A stretch of 10,687 nucleotides of DNA from an uncultured Lachnospiraceae bacterium (GCA_947003375.1 CAMQOJ010000105.1:1-10687), one strand, 5' to 3'; counted from the stretch's first letter, positions 1-7,227 are shown. The notes: a model not told the origin generated them from the sequence alone. A program made the numbers and translations.

Positions 1-47
1 GAGATCCTCATCTGTCTCGTGGGCTCGGAGATGTGTATAAGAGACAG
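1..47. other. Nextera i7-side adapter (artefact)
   Basis: This is synthetic library sequence, not biology. Bases 1-5 (GAGAT) match the end of the P7 primer site, 6-13 (CCTCATCT) occupy the 8-base i7 index slot, 14-28 match the Nextera read-2 adapter, and 29-47 are the 19-base Tn5 mosaic end AGATGTGTATAAGAGACAG. The biological insert begins at about base 48. The match is to a known fixed sequence in the expected order, so confidence is very high. Confidence 0.98.
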
Positions 48-325
48 CAGTTGCCCTGACCTTCAGGGCATCGGAGCAGCATACTGTGAAGTCAACCGGC
101 GCTTTGGACTATAGGGGAATGAGGGTCGTGGAGCGTGGACGGATGAAGAGCTTTGAGCCTGGAAAACTGGAGCTGGGAAAACAGATGGCGGCCAGCGTCA
201 CGATGGAGCTCCTGTATATCATGATTGAGATTGATGGGAAGACGAAATTGGAGTACGACAAGCTGAATTCGGTCTTTGTGGTAGATGGCATAGACCTTTT
301 GGAGAAAGTGAGGGCATATAGCTGA
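48..325 (+). CDS. Phage major tail tube protein, FII family (5' partial)
   Basis: This is the C-terminal 91 residues or so of a contractile-tail inner tube protein, whose hexameric rings stack to form the channel inside the sheath. The reading frame is open from the adapter junction (first full codon at 50) and ends with TGA at 323-325. The N-terminal part is lost to the contig end, so the GTG at 86 should not be taken as the start. Family-typical features are the GALDYRGM-like stretch, the Met-Glu-Leu-Leu-Tyr strand, then IEIDGKTKLEYDKLN and the closing VDGIDLLEKVRAYS. These match the conserved end of P2 FII-family tubes (EIDG..L.EIDKLN...V.VDG.D.L...R). It sits directly upstream of the chaperone gene and overlaps it by one base, as expected for tube, chaperone, tape measure order. 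The sheath gene would be expected just outside the window. Recognition is by remembered family pattern, without a search. Confidence 0.85.
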
Positions 326-702
326 TGGACGAGAGGAATGAGCTGATGATGGGCAGGGAAGGGGTTGTAAGCGCGGCCCTTCAGGAGACAGGGGACGCAG
401 TGTATGACGAACGCTTTGTGGTAAAGCTTGCGAAGCCGCATGAGTTCGAGCATAAGGTATATACAGAAATCGACCTGAGCGGGATGGAGGAGCTGACAGG
501 GACGGACATGATCGCCATCAATAAGGTCATGCAGAGGACTGCCGGGGACATGGGAGTCATGCCGGAGGTCTCCATAGAGTATGCATGCTATTTCGCGGCA
601 AGGGCGGCGAAGCTGCCGGTGGAGTTCTTCTTCCAGCTCCCGCCGAATGTCCTGCTGAAGGTGAAGAACAGGGTGATGGGTTTTTTATTCGCATCGGACT
701 GA
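325..702 (+). CDS. Tail assembly chaperone, short form (gpE-like)
   Basis: This 125-residue protein is the zero-frame product of a tail assembly chaperone gene. Such proteins coat the tape measure protein and recruit tube subunits, and are absent from the mature virion. It resembles the Phage_TAC / Mu gp41-type family: an N-terminal region, then a FVVKLAKPHEFEHKVYTEID segment at residues 31-50, a conserved LTGTDMIAINKVMQ stretch at 58-71, and a helical C-terminal half with YFAARAAKLPVEFFFQLP at about 89-106. The ATG at 325 overlaps the tube stop (TGATG), which suggests translational coupling, and a GAGGG at 310-314 could serve as ribosome binding site. The gene lies between tube and tape measure, the standard place for this role. 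The slippery site near its 3' end (681-687) produces the longer form. Confidence 0.85.
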   Translation: MDERNELMMGREGVVSAALQETGDAVYDERFVVKLAKPHEFEHKVYTEIDLSGMEELTGTDMIAINKVMQRTAGDMGVMPEVSIEYACYFAARAAKLPVEFFFQLPPNVLLKVKNRVMGFLFASD

Positions 703-857
703 GCCCTGCAGATGTCGGGAAGCTGAGGAGGGTCGCGGTACAGATGTCGATTGTGGCGCACATGGACATGTTCAGGCTGCTGGACATGTCCATGCCCGAT
801 TTCCTGGACACGGTAAGGGAGGTGACGGAAGTTGTCAGCAGGAGGAAAAGAGTATAG
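325..857 (+). CDS. Tail assembly chaperone, -1 frameshift long form (E+E'-like)
   Basis: This is the predicted fusion made when ribosomes slip -1 on T TTT TTA at 681-687: residues 1-121 come from the zero frame (325-687), then 56 residues from the -1 frame (687-854), with TAG at 855-857, for 177 residues in all. The extension begins IRIGLSPADVGKLRRV and ends in a helical segment with FLDTVREVTEVVSRRKRV. Long tail phages commonly make a minor extended chaperone this way (P2 E/E', lambda G/GT); the extension typically contacts the tape measure. The -1 frame has no good start codon with a ribosome binding site just after the shift point, which supports expression only as a fusion. The end overlaps the tape measure start by 26 bases. 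The site is seen directly; the product itself is inferred. Confidence 0.85.
681..687 (+). promoter_or_regulatory. Programmed -1 ribosomal frameshift site (T TTT TTA)
   Basis: The heptamer TTTTTTA lies exactly in the X XXY YYZ register of the chaperone frame (codons GGT TTT TTA TTC), five codons before the zero-frame stop at 700-702. The same heptamer is the HIV-1 gag-pol shift site, and P2 uses the close relative T TTT TTG in its E gene. A purine-rich AGGGTGATGGG at 670-680 could act as an upstream Shine-Dalgarno-like stimulator. Downstream I see only a weak possible hairpin (GCATC 691-695 with GATGT 711-715), so a strong stimulatory structure is not supported. Confidence 0.88.
815..834 (+). 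promoter_or_regulatory. Strong ribosome binding site with TTG start for tape measure
   Basis: AAGGGAGGTGA at 815-825 is a near-perfect Shine-Dalgarno sequence, followed after 6 bases by TTG at 832. No ATG or GTG in the same frame lies nearby until the ATG at 880, which is much further from the site and inside the conserved N-terminus. The site therefore decides the TTG start. It sits inside the end of the -1 frame E' extension, so ribosomes finishing E' could couple to the next gene. Confidence 0.8.
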
Positions 858-3800
858 CCTCGCCATCAGGATTGCGGGGATGGTGGACAGGTCGTTCAAT
901 ACCAGCTTGAATTCGGCGAAGAAGGAGCTGTCCGGGCTGGAAAAGGCCAGGAAGCGGGTGGCGTCCCTGGAGAGCGGGTTCTCGAAGCTGGATCCGGGAT
1001 TCGACAGGATAGGGAAGGCCGGCATGGCATGCTTCTCCGGCATCGCGAAGGCAGCGGGGGCCGCAGCGGCAGCGGTAGGGGCTGTCACTGGCGTCTCGGT
1101 GAACATCGGCATGGAGTTTGAGTCCGCTTTTGCCGGGGTAAAGAAGACCGTGGACGCTATGGATGAAGAGTATGGCAGGCTGCGGGAGGACATCCTGGGG
1201 ATGGCCCGGGAGATGCCGTCCAGCGCTGCAGAAATCGCAGGGGTAATGGAGATAGCGGGGCAGTTGGGCATCGCGAGGGAAAGCCTTGCTGGATTCACGG
1301 AGACCATGATCAACATGGGGGTCTCCACGAACCTGTCGTCAGAGGAGGCGTCCACTTCCCTGGCCAAGTTCGCGAACATCGTGAACATGGCGGACTATGG
1401 GGAGGACGGCACCAGCAACTGGGAGCGCCTGGGCTCCGTGGTAGTGGACCTGGGGAACCATTTCGCCACGACCGAGGCGGACATCGTGGAGATGGCGACC
1501 CGGCTGGCATCCACTGGGGAGCTGGTGGGGCTGACCGAGGCCCAGATCATGGCGCTGTCCACGTCCATGAGCTCCGTAGGCATTGGGGAGGAGGCTGGAG
1601 GCTCGTCCATGTCGAAGCTGCTGAAGAAGATGCAGATGGCCACGGAGCTGGGGAGCGAGTCCCTAGAGGAATATGCTTCGGTGGCAGGGATGACATCGGC
1701 AGAGTTCACGGAGGCGTTCCAGAAAGATGCTATAGAGGCGCTGTCGGCGTTCATCGGCGGGCTGAACGATGTGGAGAGGAACGGGAAGTCGGCCATCGTC
1801 ATAATGGACGACCTCGGGCTGACCGAAGTCAGGCTGTCCAATACGATCCAGTCCCTGGCCAATGCGGACGGGGTGATGTCCGAGGCCATCCAGACGGCCA
1901 ATGCGGCGTGGGACGAAAGCACGGCCCTTGCGGAGGAGGCGGGGAAGAGGTATGAGACGGCGGAGAGCAAGGTGCAGCTCATGGGGAATGCGTTCAAGGA
2001 GCTGGGGATACATGCCTATGACGACCTGCGGGAGCCGTTCGTGGACGCTATCGGGACGGTCACGGGAAAGGTGCATGAATTCGATGACTACATCAAGGGC
2101 GCGAATGGGCTAAAGAAATGGATGGGGGAGGCGGAAGTGCGGTTTCCCACCTTACAGAGGAAATTCAGGAAGTTCGCTGAGCCGGTGTTTTCTGCCATGC
2201 TTGATTTCGGGAAGTGGACAATCAAGAATGGACAGGGCATCGTCTCGGTCATCGCCGGGATCGGAGGGGCTTTTGCGACATACAAGCTCGCGTCCACGGT
2301 GACGCATATCGCGGACTCGATTTTAGGGCTCACCAAGGGCCAATGGGCGATCAGCGGCGTGATGACCGCAATCGGAGGGCTCGTCGCGGCCTATGCGGCC
2401 TATAAGCAGCACGAGCAGGATCTGGTGGACCGGAATCTGGCAGACCATTTCGGGAGCATAGCCCTTTCCATGGAAGAGCTGCGGAGCGTGGCAGGGCATA
2501 TCATCGACTCTGAGAGCCTTGGCGGGGTAAGGAAAGCCCTGGATGCCTTTAAGGACTTGGGGGACATTTCTGCATCCATGGAGGATTCCGTTTCGGAAGT
2601 TGACAAGCTGAACTGGAAGATATCCATCGGCATGGAGCTGACGGAGGAGGAGAACGAGTCCTACAAACAGGCGATTGACGAGTATGTGAAGTCAGCCCAG
2701 GACTATGCGCTGCAGTCCCAGTACGCCGTATCGCTCAACCTACAGGTAGCTTTTTCGGAGGGCGACCTGGAGGGGCAGGACGTGGCCGCAAAGGTGAACC
2801 GATTCTATCAGGACAAGTACGATGAGCTGTCCTCTCTGGGCACGCAGCTCAACGAGGCATTGACGGATGCCTTCAATGACGGGCTCCTGGACATCAAGGA
2901 GACGAAGGTGATTGCGGACATCCAGAGGCAGATGGCGGAAATCGAGGAGGCGATGGCGACCGGCGAGTTCGATGCACGGCTTTCAGTCCTAGGGATGGAA
3001 TATGCAGGAGGCGGGAGCCTTACGGCAGACTCTTTCATGAACCTGCAGAAGGAACTGGCGGATCAGGTCGCGGAGGCATCGAGCGCCTATCAGGAGTCCT
3101 ACACGAAGAACTATGCGGCAATCCAGGCGGCATATGCGGCAGGGGACTATCTGGATGAGGCCGGGTACCAGAAAGCACTGGAGAGCCTCCAGGCGCAGTA
3201 TCTGGAGAACGTAGGAGAGACAAAGGCGAAGTCCGTCAACTTCCAGCTGGAGACCATCATGGCGCAATATGCCGGGGAAATCGATCCTGCCATTGAGGGC
3301 TATATACAACAAGTGCAGGAAACGATGGAATCCTACGCGGAGAAAGGGGTGTCCGGATGGATGGACGCGCCAGTCACTGCATGGACATCCATGCTCCAGA
3401 GCTTCGACTATAGCGACATGGACAAGACTACTCGGCAGGCGATAGGCCAGCTACTGGAAGCCATGCTGCCGTCCATTGAGGAGATGAAGTCGATGAGGGA
3501 GCAGTATGAGGCGGTCGGAAAAGAGATTCCGGAATCGTTCATCACTGGGCTGTCCAGCTTCGCGATGCTTGACGTGCTGTCCCAGGCAGGCTTGGATTAC
3601 GAGTCGGTAGGGAACGTTCTGGGTGAGCAGCTGGTGAACAGCGGACAATATGAGAGCTTCTACAGGGAGATGATGGAGGAGCTGGAGGGACTTGGTTATT
3701 ATGTGCCGGAAGAAGTGGCCCGTGGAGCCGCCAATACGGCGGCAATGGCCACGGCAGAAAACGTGAATGCAGCAGCCGAGGCCAGCGTCCGTCCAGCAGT

Positions 3801-4311
3801 AGATGGGGTATACAGACAGACGCAGCAGATAATCGATGAGTGCTATGCCCAGAATTTCCAGGCAACAGCTGACGTGGAGATAACCCTGAATCCAATCCTG
3901 CGCGGCAGCATGAGCGGGCTGCTTGGCGGAAGCCTTGGAAACGTGGCTAAGACGATGGGTGGGCTTGGCAGCCTGGACATAGACAGGAACGCGGACGGCG
4001 GCATCATACGGAACAAGGAGCTGTCCTGGCTGGCGGAGAAGGGGCCGGAGGCGGTAATTCCGCTGGACGGCAGCCGGAACGCCATATCGCTCTGGGAGGA
4101 GGCCGGGAGGCTGCTGGGGATGGAGGGCGTGTTCGACGGCATTGACCTTGGGAGCAGCGAAGGGGCAACGGTGCAGTATAGCCCTGTGCTGAATTTCTAT
4201 GGTGCAGCACCCAGCAGGGACGACGTGACGGAGGCGCTGGAGATATCCCAGAACAAGTTCGACAGCATGATGGACAGGTATTTCAAGAGCCGCTCGCGCG
4301 TGTCGTTCTGA
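832..4311 (+). CDS. Phage tail tape measure protein (TP901 family)
   Basis: This 1159-residue protein is the tail length ruler, packed inside the tube during assembly and passed toward the host envelope at infection. After a charged helical N-terminus (KKELSGLEKARKRVASLE, 30-47) comes a hydrophobic Ala/Gly-rich stretch at 63-92. The TP901-type core follows at about 93-400, with family-typical segments MEFESAFAGVKKTVDA, MPSSAAEIAGVMEIAGQLGI and a later LGLTEVRLSNTIQSLA. Further hydrophobic segments lie at about 468-490 and 503-524 and are possible membrane-inserting helices. Long acidic helical stretches fill 560-1000. The C-terminus carries ADGGII (about 1054-1059) and the EAVIPLD motif at 1073-1079, typical of tape measure ends. 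By the usual rule of about 0.15 nm per residue the tail would be roughly 170 nm. The start is TTG behind a strong binding site, and the gene ends in tandem TGA TAA. No lytic or peptidase motif was recognised. Confidence 0.93.
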   Translation: MSAGGKEYSLAIRIAGMVDRSFNTSLNSAKKELSGLEKARKRVASLESGFSKLDPGFDRIGKAGMACFSGIAKAAGAAAAAVGAVTGVSVNIGMEFESAFAGVKKTVDAMDEEYGRLREDILGMAREMPSSAAEIAGVMEIAGQLGIARESLAGFTETMINMGVSTNLSSEEASTSLAKFANIVNMADYGEDGTSNWERLGSVVVDLGNHFATTEADIVEMATRLASTGELVGLTEAQIMALSTSMSSVGIGEEAGGSSMSKLLKKMQMATELGSESLEEYASVAGMTSAEFTEAFQKDAIEALSAFIGGLNDVERNGKSAIVIMDDLGLTEVRLSNTIQSLANADGVMSEAIQTANAAWDESTALAEEAGKRYETAESKVQLMGNAFKELGIHAYDDLREPFVDAIGTVTGKVHEFDDYIKGANGLKKWMGEAEVRFPTLQRKFRKFAEPVFSAMLDFGKWTIKNGQGIVSVIAGIGGAFATYKLASTVTHIADSILGLTKGQWAISGVMTAIGGLVAAYAAYKQHEQDLVDRNLADHFGSIALSMEELRSVAGHIIDSESLGGVRKALDAFKDLGDISASMEDSVSEVDKLNWKISIGMELTEEENESYKQAIDEYVKSAQDYALQSQYAVSLNLQVAFSEGDLEGQDVAAKVNRFYQDKYDELSSLGTQLNEALTDAFNDGLLDIKETKVIADIQRQMAEIEEAMATGEFDARLSVLGMEYAGGGSLTADSFMNLQKELADQVAEASSAYQESYTKNYAAIQAAYAAGDYLDEAGYQKALESLQAQYLENVGETKAKSVNFQLETIMAQYAGEIDPAIEGYIQQVQETMESYAEKGVSGWMDAPVTAWTSMLQSFDYSDMDKTTRQAIGQLLEAMLPSIEEMKSMREQYEAVGKEIPESFITGLSSFAMLDVLSQAGLDYESVGNVLGEQLVNSGQYESFYREMMEELEGLGYYVPEEVARGAANTAAMATAENVNAAAEASVRPAVDGVYRQTQQIIDECYAQNFQATADVEITLNPILRGSMSGLLGGSLGNVAKTMGGLGSLDIDRNADGGIIRNKELSWLAEKGPEAVIPLDGSRNAISLWEEAGRLLGMEGVFDGIDLGSSEGATVQYSPVLNFYGAAPSRDDVTEALEISQNKFDSMMDRYFKSRSRVSF

Positions 4312-4322
4312 TAAGGAGCATT

Positions 4323-4523
4323 ATGGCAAAGACATATAAGACGAAATCAGGAGATGTATGGGACGGCATTGCCAAGGAGGTGTATGGGAACGAGGCATAT
4401 GCCTACTTCCTAATGGCGAACAACCAGGAACAGCTGGGATATTTCGTGTTCCCAGAGGGGATATGCTTAAAGGTGGAGGAGCTTCCGGAGGACAGGGGGA
4501 ATCTGCCGGATTGGAGGAGATGA
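4323..4523 (+). CDS. Small LysM tail protein, gpX family
   Basis: This 66-residue protein is almost entirely one LysM-like fold: KTYKTKSGDVWDGIAKEVYG at residues 3-22, then YFLMANNQEQLGY and a closing VFPEGICLKVEEL. It resembles P2 tail protein X, which is of the same size and build. Such proteins are needed for tail completion and, in related contractile tails, LysM proteins help anchor baseplate parts around the tube and hub rather than binding secreted peptidoglycan. There is no signal peptide. A clear AAGGAG at 4313-4318 precedes the ATG by 4 bases, and the gene lies 11 bases after the tape measure and 1 base before the hub gene. The exact position in the tail is inferred from family. Confidence 0.85.
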   Translation: MAKTYKTKSGDVWDGIAKEVYGNEAYAYFLMANNQEQLGYFVFPEGICLKVEELPEDRGNLPDWRR

Positions 4524-4524
4524 C

Positions 4525-6075
4525 ATGAAGCCGCATCAGGCAGGACTGGAAATCAGCTATGGCGGGACGAAGACGGAGTCTGCCGCGGAGACAGCAGGCG
4601 GAGGGGCAGCTATTAGAGATGCCGTTTATACGGTGGCTCAGGGGGACAGCCTGTGGAACATCGCGAAGAATTTCTATGGAAACGGCGCCGATTATTTGAA
4701 GATATACAATGCGAACGCAGATGTGATTGAGGATACGGCTAAAGCACACGGCAGGGAGAGCTCCTATAAAGGATCCACAGCAGGCTGGTGGCTGTGGCCC
4801 GGGGAGGCCCTTGCCGTCCCAGGCATCTCTGGAGGGGAGGCAGGGGGGCAGGTGAAGGACATCATAAAGAGGGCAGGCGCGTCAAACCCACAGCTAAGCG
4901 CGGGGATTGCTGGACAGGCGACAGAGTTTACCTATACGGATGTGGCGAGCGGCCAGTCCGACAGCATGTCGATTTCACTCGAGAACATCGGAAAGGAATG
5001 GATGGGGAGGCTCATGCCGAAGCGCGGCGCAAGCCTTGGGGCGCGGATCGTCCTTACCAACTGGGGGAGTGGCGAGGGGACAGAGGCCTTCGACTGCGGC
5101 ACGTTCGTGCTGGACGACATATCGTTTTCAGGCAGGCCGCTCACCTGCAGCCTTGGCGGCGTGAGCATGCCTGCCATGGATGACTTTAAGTCCCTTCCGG
5201 TGACGAACACCTGGGAGAAGACCACAGTCCAGGAGATTGCATCCCAGATTGCGGCAAGGGCGGGCGTACCTCTGCATTATGATGCCAATTCGATACAGGT
5301 AGCGGAAGTGGAGCAGAGCAAGCAGACGGACAGCGCTTTCCTATACTCGCTGTGCGAGAAGTATGGGCTGGCCATGAAGGCGTATAACCATAAGATCGTC
5401 ATATTCGATATCGTGAGCTATGAGGAAAAGGGGGCGATTCTTACCATAGAGGAGGCGGATGCCGATTCCTGGTCGGCCAATACCACTGTAGACGGGACTT
5501 ATACTGGCGTGAACCTGGACTATACAGACCCTGATTTGGAGGATACCATAAAGGTGACGATGGGGAGCCAGGGGAGGATGTACGCCATCAATACGCAGGC
5601 TTATGGCCAGTATGATGCGGAACTGCAGGCGGCGGCTAAGGTGAACGAGGCGAACCGCAGAATCCAGACGATGGAAGTGACAATCCGGGCAGACACGAGG
5701 ATCGTGGCCTCCAGCTGCGTCATGATTTCAGGATTCGGGAATTTTGATGGGAAATATTATGTGGACAAGGTGAGGCATAGTTTGGGCAAGGGCTATAGCA
5801 TGCACCTTTCCATACATAAGGTACAGACGGCCATCAAGGCGACTGTGCCACCTCCGTCCGCAGGAGGCAAAGGCAGCCGGATCTATACTGTCGTCTCAGG
5901 CGATACGCTTTGGGGGATTTCAAGGATGTTCTATGGAACCGGCACGAAGTATCATATAATCTACGATGCCAATTCAGATTTGATTGAATCCACTGCAAAG
6001 GAGCATGGGAAGAAAAGCTCCGACAATGGGCACTGGATATGGCCTGGAGAGACTTTGACCATACCGGAGGAATGA
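4525..6075 (+). CDS. Tail hub protein, gpD / gp27-like, with two terminal LysM domains
   Basis: This 516-residue protein forms the baseplate hub, the ring that joins the tail tube to the central spike (P2 gpD, T4 gp27, PBSX XkdQ-like role). The hub core spans about 105-440, beginning with VKDIIKRAGASNPQ, then a segment around the GTFVLDDISFSGRP strand, a PVTNTWEKTTVQEIASQIAA helix and a C-terminal strand region ending GYSMHLSIHKVQ. A LysM module at about 34-98 and another at about 453-515 flank this core; they share YTV..GD.LW.I...FYG, IY.AN.D.IE.TAK.HG..SS and WPGE.L..P, so they look duplicated. P2 gpD is near 390 residues, and the two added modules account for the extra length. GGAGGAG at 4513-4519 precedes the ATG by 5 bases. 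It is placed between the small LysM gene and the spike gene. Confidence 0.88.
   Translation: MKPHQAGLEISYGGTKTESAAETAGGGAAIRDAVYTVAQGDSLWNIAKNFYGNGADYLKIYNANADVIEDTAKAHGRESSYKGSTAGWWLWPGEALAVPGISGGEAGGQVKDIIKRAGASNPQLSAGIAGQATEFTYTDVASGQSDSMSISLENIGKEWMGRLMPKRGASLGARIVLTNWGSGEGTEAFDCGTFVLDDISFSGRPLTCSLGGVSMPAMDDFKSLPVTNTWEKTTVQEIASQIAARAGVPLHYDANSIQVAEVEQSKQTDSAFLYSLCEKYGLAMKAYNHKIVIFDIVSYEEKGAILTIEEADADSWSANTTVDGTYTGVNLDYTDPDLEDTIKVTMGSQGRMYAINTQAYGQYDAELQAAAKVNEANRRIQTMEVTIRADTRIVASSCVMISGFGNFDGKYYVDKVRHSLGKGYSMHLSIHKVQTAIKATVPPPSAGGKGSRIYTVVSGDTLWGISRMFYGTGTKYHIIYDANSDLIESTAKEHGKKSSDNGHWIWPGETLTIPEE
4624..4818 (+). repeat. LysM module copy 1, inside hub gene
   Basis: This encodes the N-terminal LysM domain of the hub protein (residues 34-98). 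It shares the unusual spacer IE.TAK.HG..SS and the closing WPGE.L..P with the module at 5881-6069. The copies are clearly related at protein level but diverged at DNA level. Copy 1 has a few extra residues (YKGSTAG) before the final WLWPGE. Confidence 0.85.
5881..6069 (+). repeat. LysM module copy 2, inside hub gene
   Basis: This encodes the C-terminal LysM domain of the hub protein (residues 453-515), joined to the core by a Pro/Gly/Ser linker (PPPSAGGKGS). It ends with the motif IWPGETLTIPEE just before the stop. Confidence 0.85.
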
Positions 6076-6104
6076 GCCGATGTCCGTCCAGGCGGGAAGG
6101 AAGT

Positions 6105-6806
6105 ATGAGCATGAGAACCAGAATCGGAAAGGTGACAAATATATATCCAACCATTGGAAAGGTCAAGGTGATGTATGAAGACGAAGGGAGCGCATCCCTG
6201 CCCTTGTCTATGCTTACGATGAACCAGGAATATTCCATGCCGGAGGTTGGGGACCGGGTCGTCACTATGCATATGGAGAACGGGAGCAGCAAGGGGTTCG
6301 TCCTCGGGACATACTACGGGGGTGGCATGCAGCCGAAAGCGAATGCGGGCTACCGCAAGGACTTTGGCAACGGAGCAAATGCCATCTGCATAGGAGGCGC
6401 ATATCTGCTGAATGCGGGAAGCATATCATTGAAGGGCAAGAGCAAGGCATCTGTTTCCGGGGGAGGGTCTTCCGTGTCCTTGGATGGAGATGCCATGCTG
6501 GTCGGCGCGACTGTGGTCATCGGCAGCATGGAGGCATCTGGGGATGACGATTCTGGAGGGGATGAGGACATCGGCGAAGTGGAACCGGACGTCTATCTGA
6601 AGATAACGGAAGAGGCTGCGGAATTAAAGGCCATGACGGAAATCAGCATCGAGGCGGAGACTGATATCTTCCTGAAGGCGATGAACGTCATGGTGGAGGG
6701 TGAGGAGGTCACGCTGAAATGTTCTTATGGAGAGATTACGGTGGAAGAGATGATGAAGCGGATTGAGCGGATTGAGGATACGCTCGGCCTTCCGCATACG
6801 ATATGA
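6105..6806 (+). CDS. Baseplate spike protein, gpV / gp5 N-domain family
   Basis: This protein, 233 residues from the chosen start, is the central spike that caps the hub and leads envelope penetration. Residues 3-75 look like the OB-fold of the gpV/gp5/VgrG family: IGKVTNIYPTIGKVKVMYED, then SMPEVGDRVVTMHMENG and GFVLGTYYGGG. Residues about 85-143 and 162-206 are short repeating strands consistent with a beta-helix stalk, split by a Gly/Asp/Glu-rich acidic loop at 146-161. The protein ends in a charged helix ITVEEMMKRIERIEDTLGLP, a possible trimeric coiled coil. The reading frame is open from 6039. The ATG at 6072 overlaps the hub stop, but its GGAGG is only 1 base away. The ATG at 6105, preceded by GGAAGGAAG, fits better, and 6111 is an alternative. 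I see no lysozyme domain and no HxH iron-binding tip. Confidence 0.8.
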   Translation: MSMRTRIGKVTNIYPTIGKVKVMYEDEGSASLPLSMLTMNQEYSMPEVGDRVVTMHMENGSSKGFVLGTYYGGGMQPKANAGYRKDFGNGANAICIGGAYLLNAGSISLKGKSKASVSGGGSSVSLDGDAMLVGATVVIGSMEASGDDDSGGDEDIGEVEPDVYLKITEEAAELKAMTEISIEAETDIFLKAMNVMVEGEEVTLKCSYGEITVEEMMKRIERIEDTLGLPHTI

Positions 6807-6819
6807 GGGGCAGCAGCAT

Positions 6820-7218
6820 ATGGGAAAGATTGGGAATTTAGGCAGTCTGATTGTATTCGAAGTGAGCATGGAAAAGGTGCTCACTTTCAACAAGATGACG
6901 CAGAGCATAAAAGGGCGGTGGGCGGTTCATGAGCCGATATTGGGGAAGCCGATTCCGGAATTCCTGGGTCCTGGGCAGAGGACGGTCTCTCTCCCAATCC
7001 ATCTGTCAGCTATGCATGGAATCAGGCCCAGGAAGACGATGGAGCGGATTGAGAGGGCTGTCGAGAGCGGGACACCGTATCCTTTGGTCATTGGGAACAA
7101 GAAGGTAGGCGCTTATCAGTGGGTGATAACCGATTTGAGCGAGACATGGGGCGAGGTCGTCAAGGATGGCATATTAGCCACGGCAAATGTCGTCTTGAAC
7201 CTCGCGGAGTACAGATAG
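6820..7218 (+). CDS. Phage tail protein, P2 gpU family
   Basis: This 132-residue protein resembles the P2 gpU family, essential for tail assembly, whose precise place in the particle I cannot fix from sequence. Family-like segments are LIVFEVSMEKVLTFNKMT (10-27), RWAVHEPILGKPIPEFLGPG (33-52), a helix RPRKTMERIERAVESG (69-84), PLVIGNKKVGAYQWVITDLS and a final NVVLNLAEY strand. The open frame reaches back to 6763 inside the spike gene, but the ATG at 6820 has GAGGGG at 6805-6810 nine bases upstream and gives a family-typical N-terminus. It lies 13 bases after the spike gene and 9 before the wedge gene. In P2 the U gene lies by the tape measure and D genes, so its position here, between spike and wedge, is different. 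Confidence 0.8.
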   Translation: MGKIGNLGSLIVFEVSMEKVLTFNKMTQSIKGRWAVHEPILGKPIPEFLGPGQRTVSLPIHLSAMHGIRPRKTMERIERAVESGTPYPLVIGNKKVGAYQWVITDLSETWGEVVKDGILATANVVLNLAEYR

Positions 7219-7227
7219 GAGACGGCT

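Noticed and set aside
29..47. Tn5 (IS50-like) transposon end at each contig edge as a mobile element
   Set aside because: The 19-base mosaic ends are joined to Illumina adapter and index sequence, so they come from library tagmentation, not from a transposon.
688..735. Downstream hairpin or pseudoknot stimulating the frameshift
   Set aside because: Only weak pairings were found by eye (for example 691-695 with 711-715, including a G-U pair), too weak to annotate as a structure.
585..857. The -1 frame E' region as a separate gene starting upstream of the slippery site
   Set aside because: Its part before 681 overlaps the chaperone out of frame with low-complexity Gly/Pro/Ala composition and no ribosome binding site. 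The region after the slippery site is better explained as a frameshift extension.
588..1388. Long minus-strand open frame of 266 codons opposite the chaperone and tape measure genes
   Set aside because: It is antisense to two well-supported genes, is Ser/Pro/Ala-rich as expected from the complement of their codon bias, and matches no family I recognise.
6072..6104. Longer spike protein starting at the ATG overlapping the hub stop codon (ATGA)
   Set aside because: The ribosome site is only one base from that ATG, and the extra residues (MSRCPSRREGS) do not fit the family N-terminus. The start at 6105 or 6111 is better supported, though this is not certain.
6080..6178. Small 32-codon open frame at the hub-spike junction with a GGAGG nine bases upstream
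   Set aside because: It overlaps the spike N-terminus in another frame and has no recognisable features. The GGAGG belongs to the end of the hub gene and the frame is probably chance.
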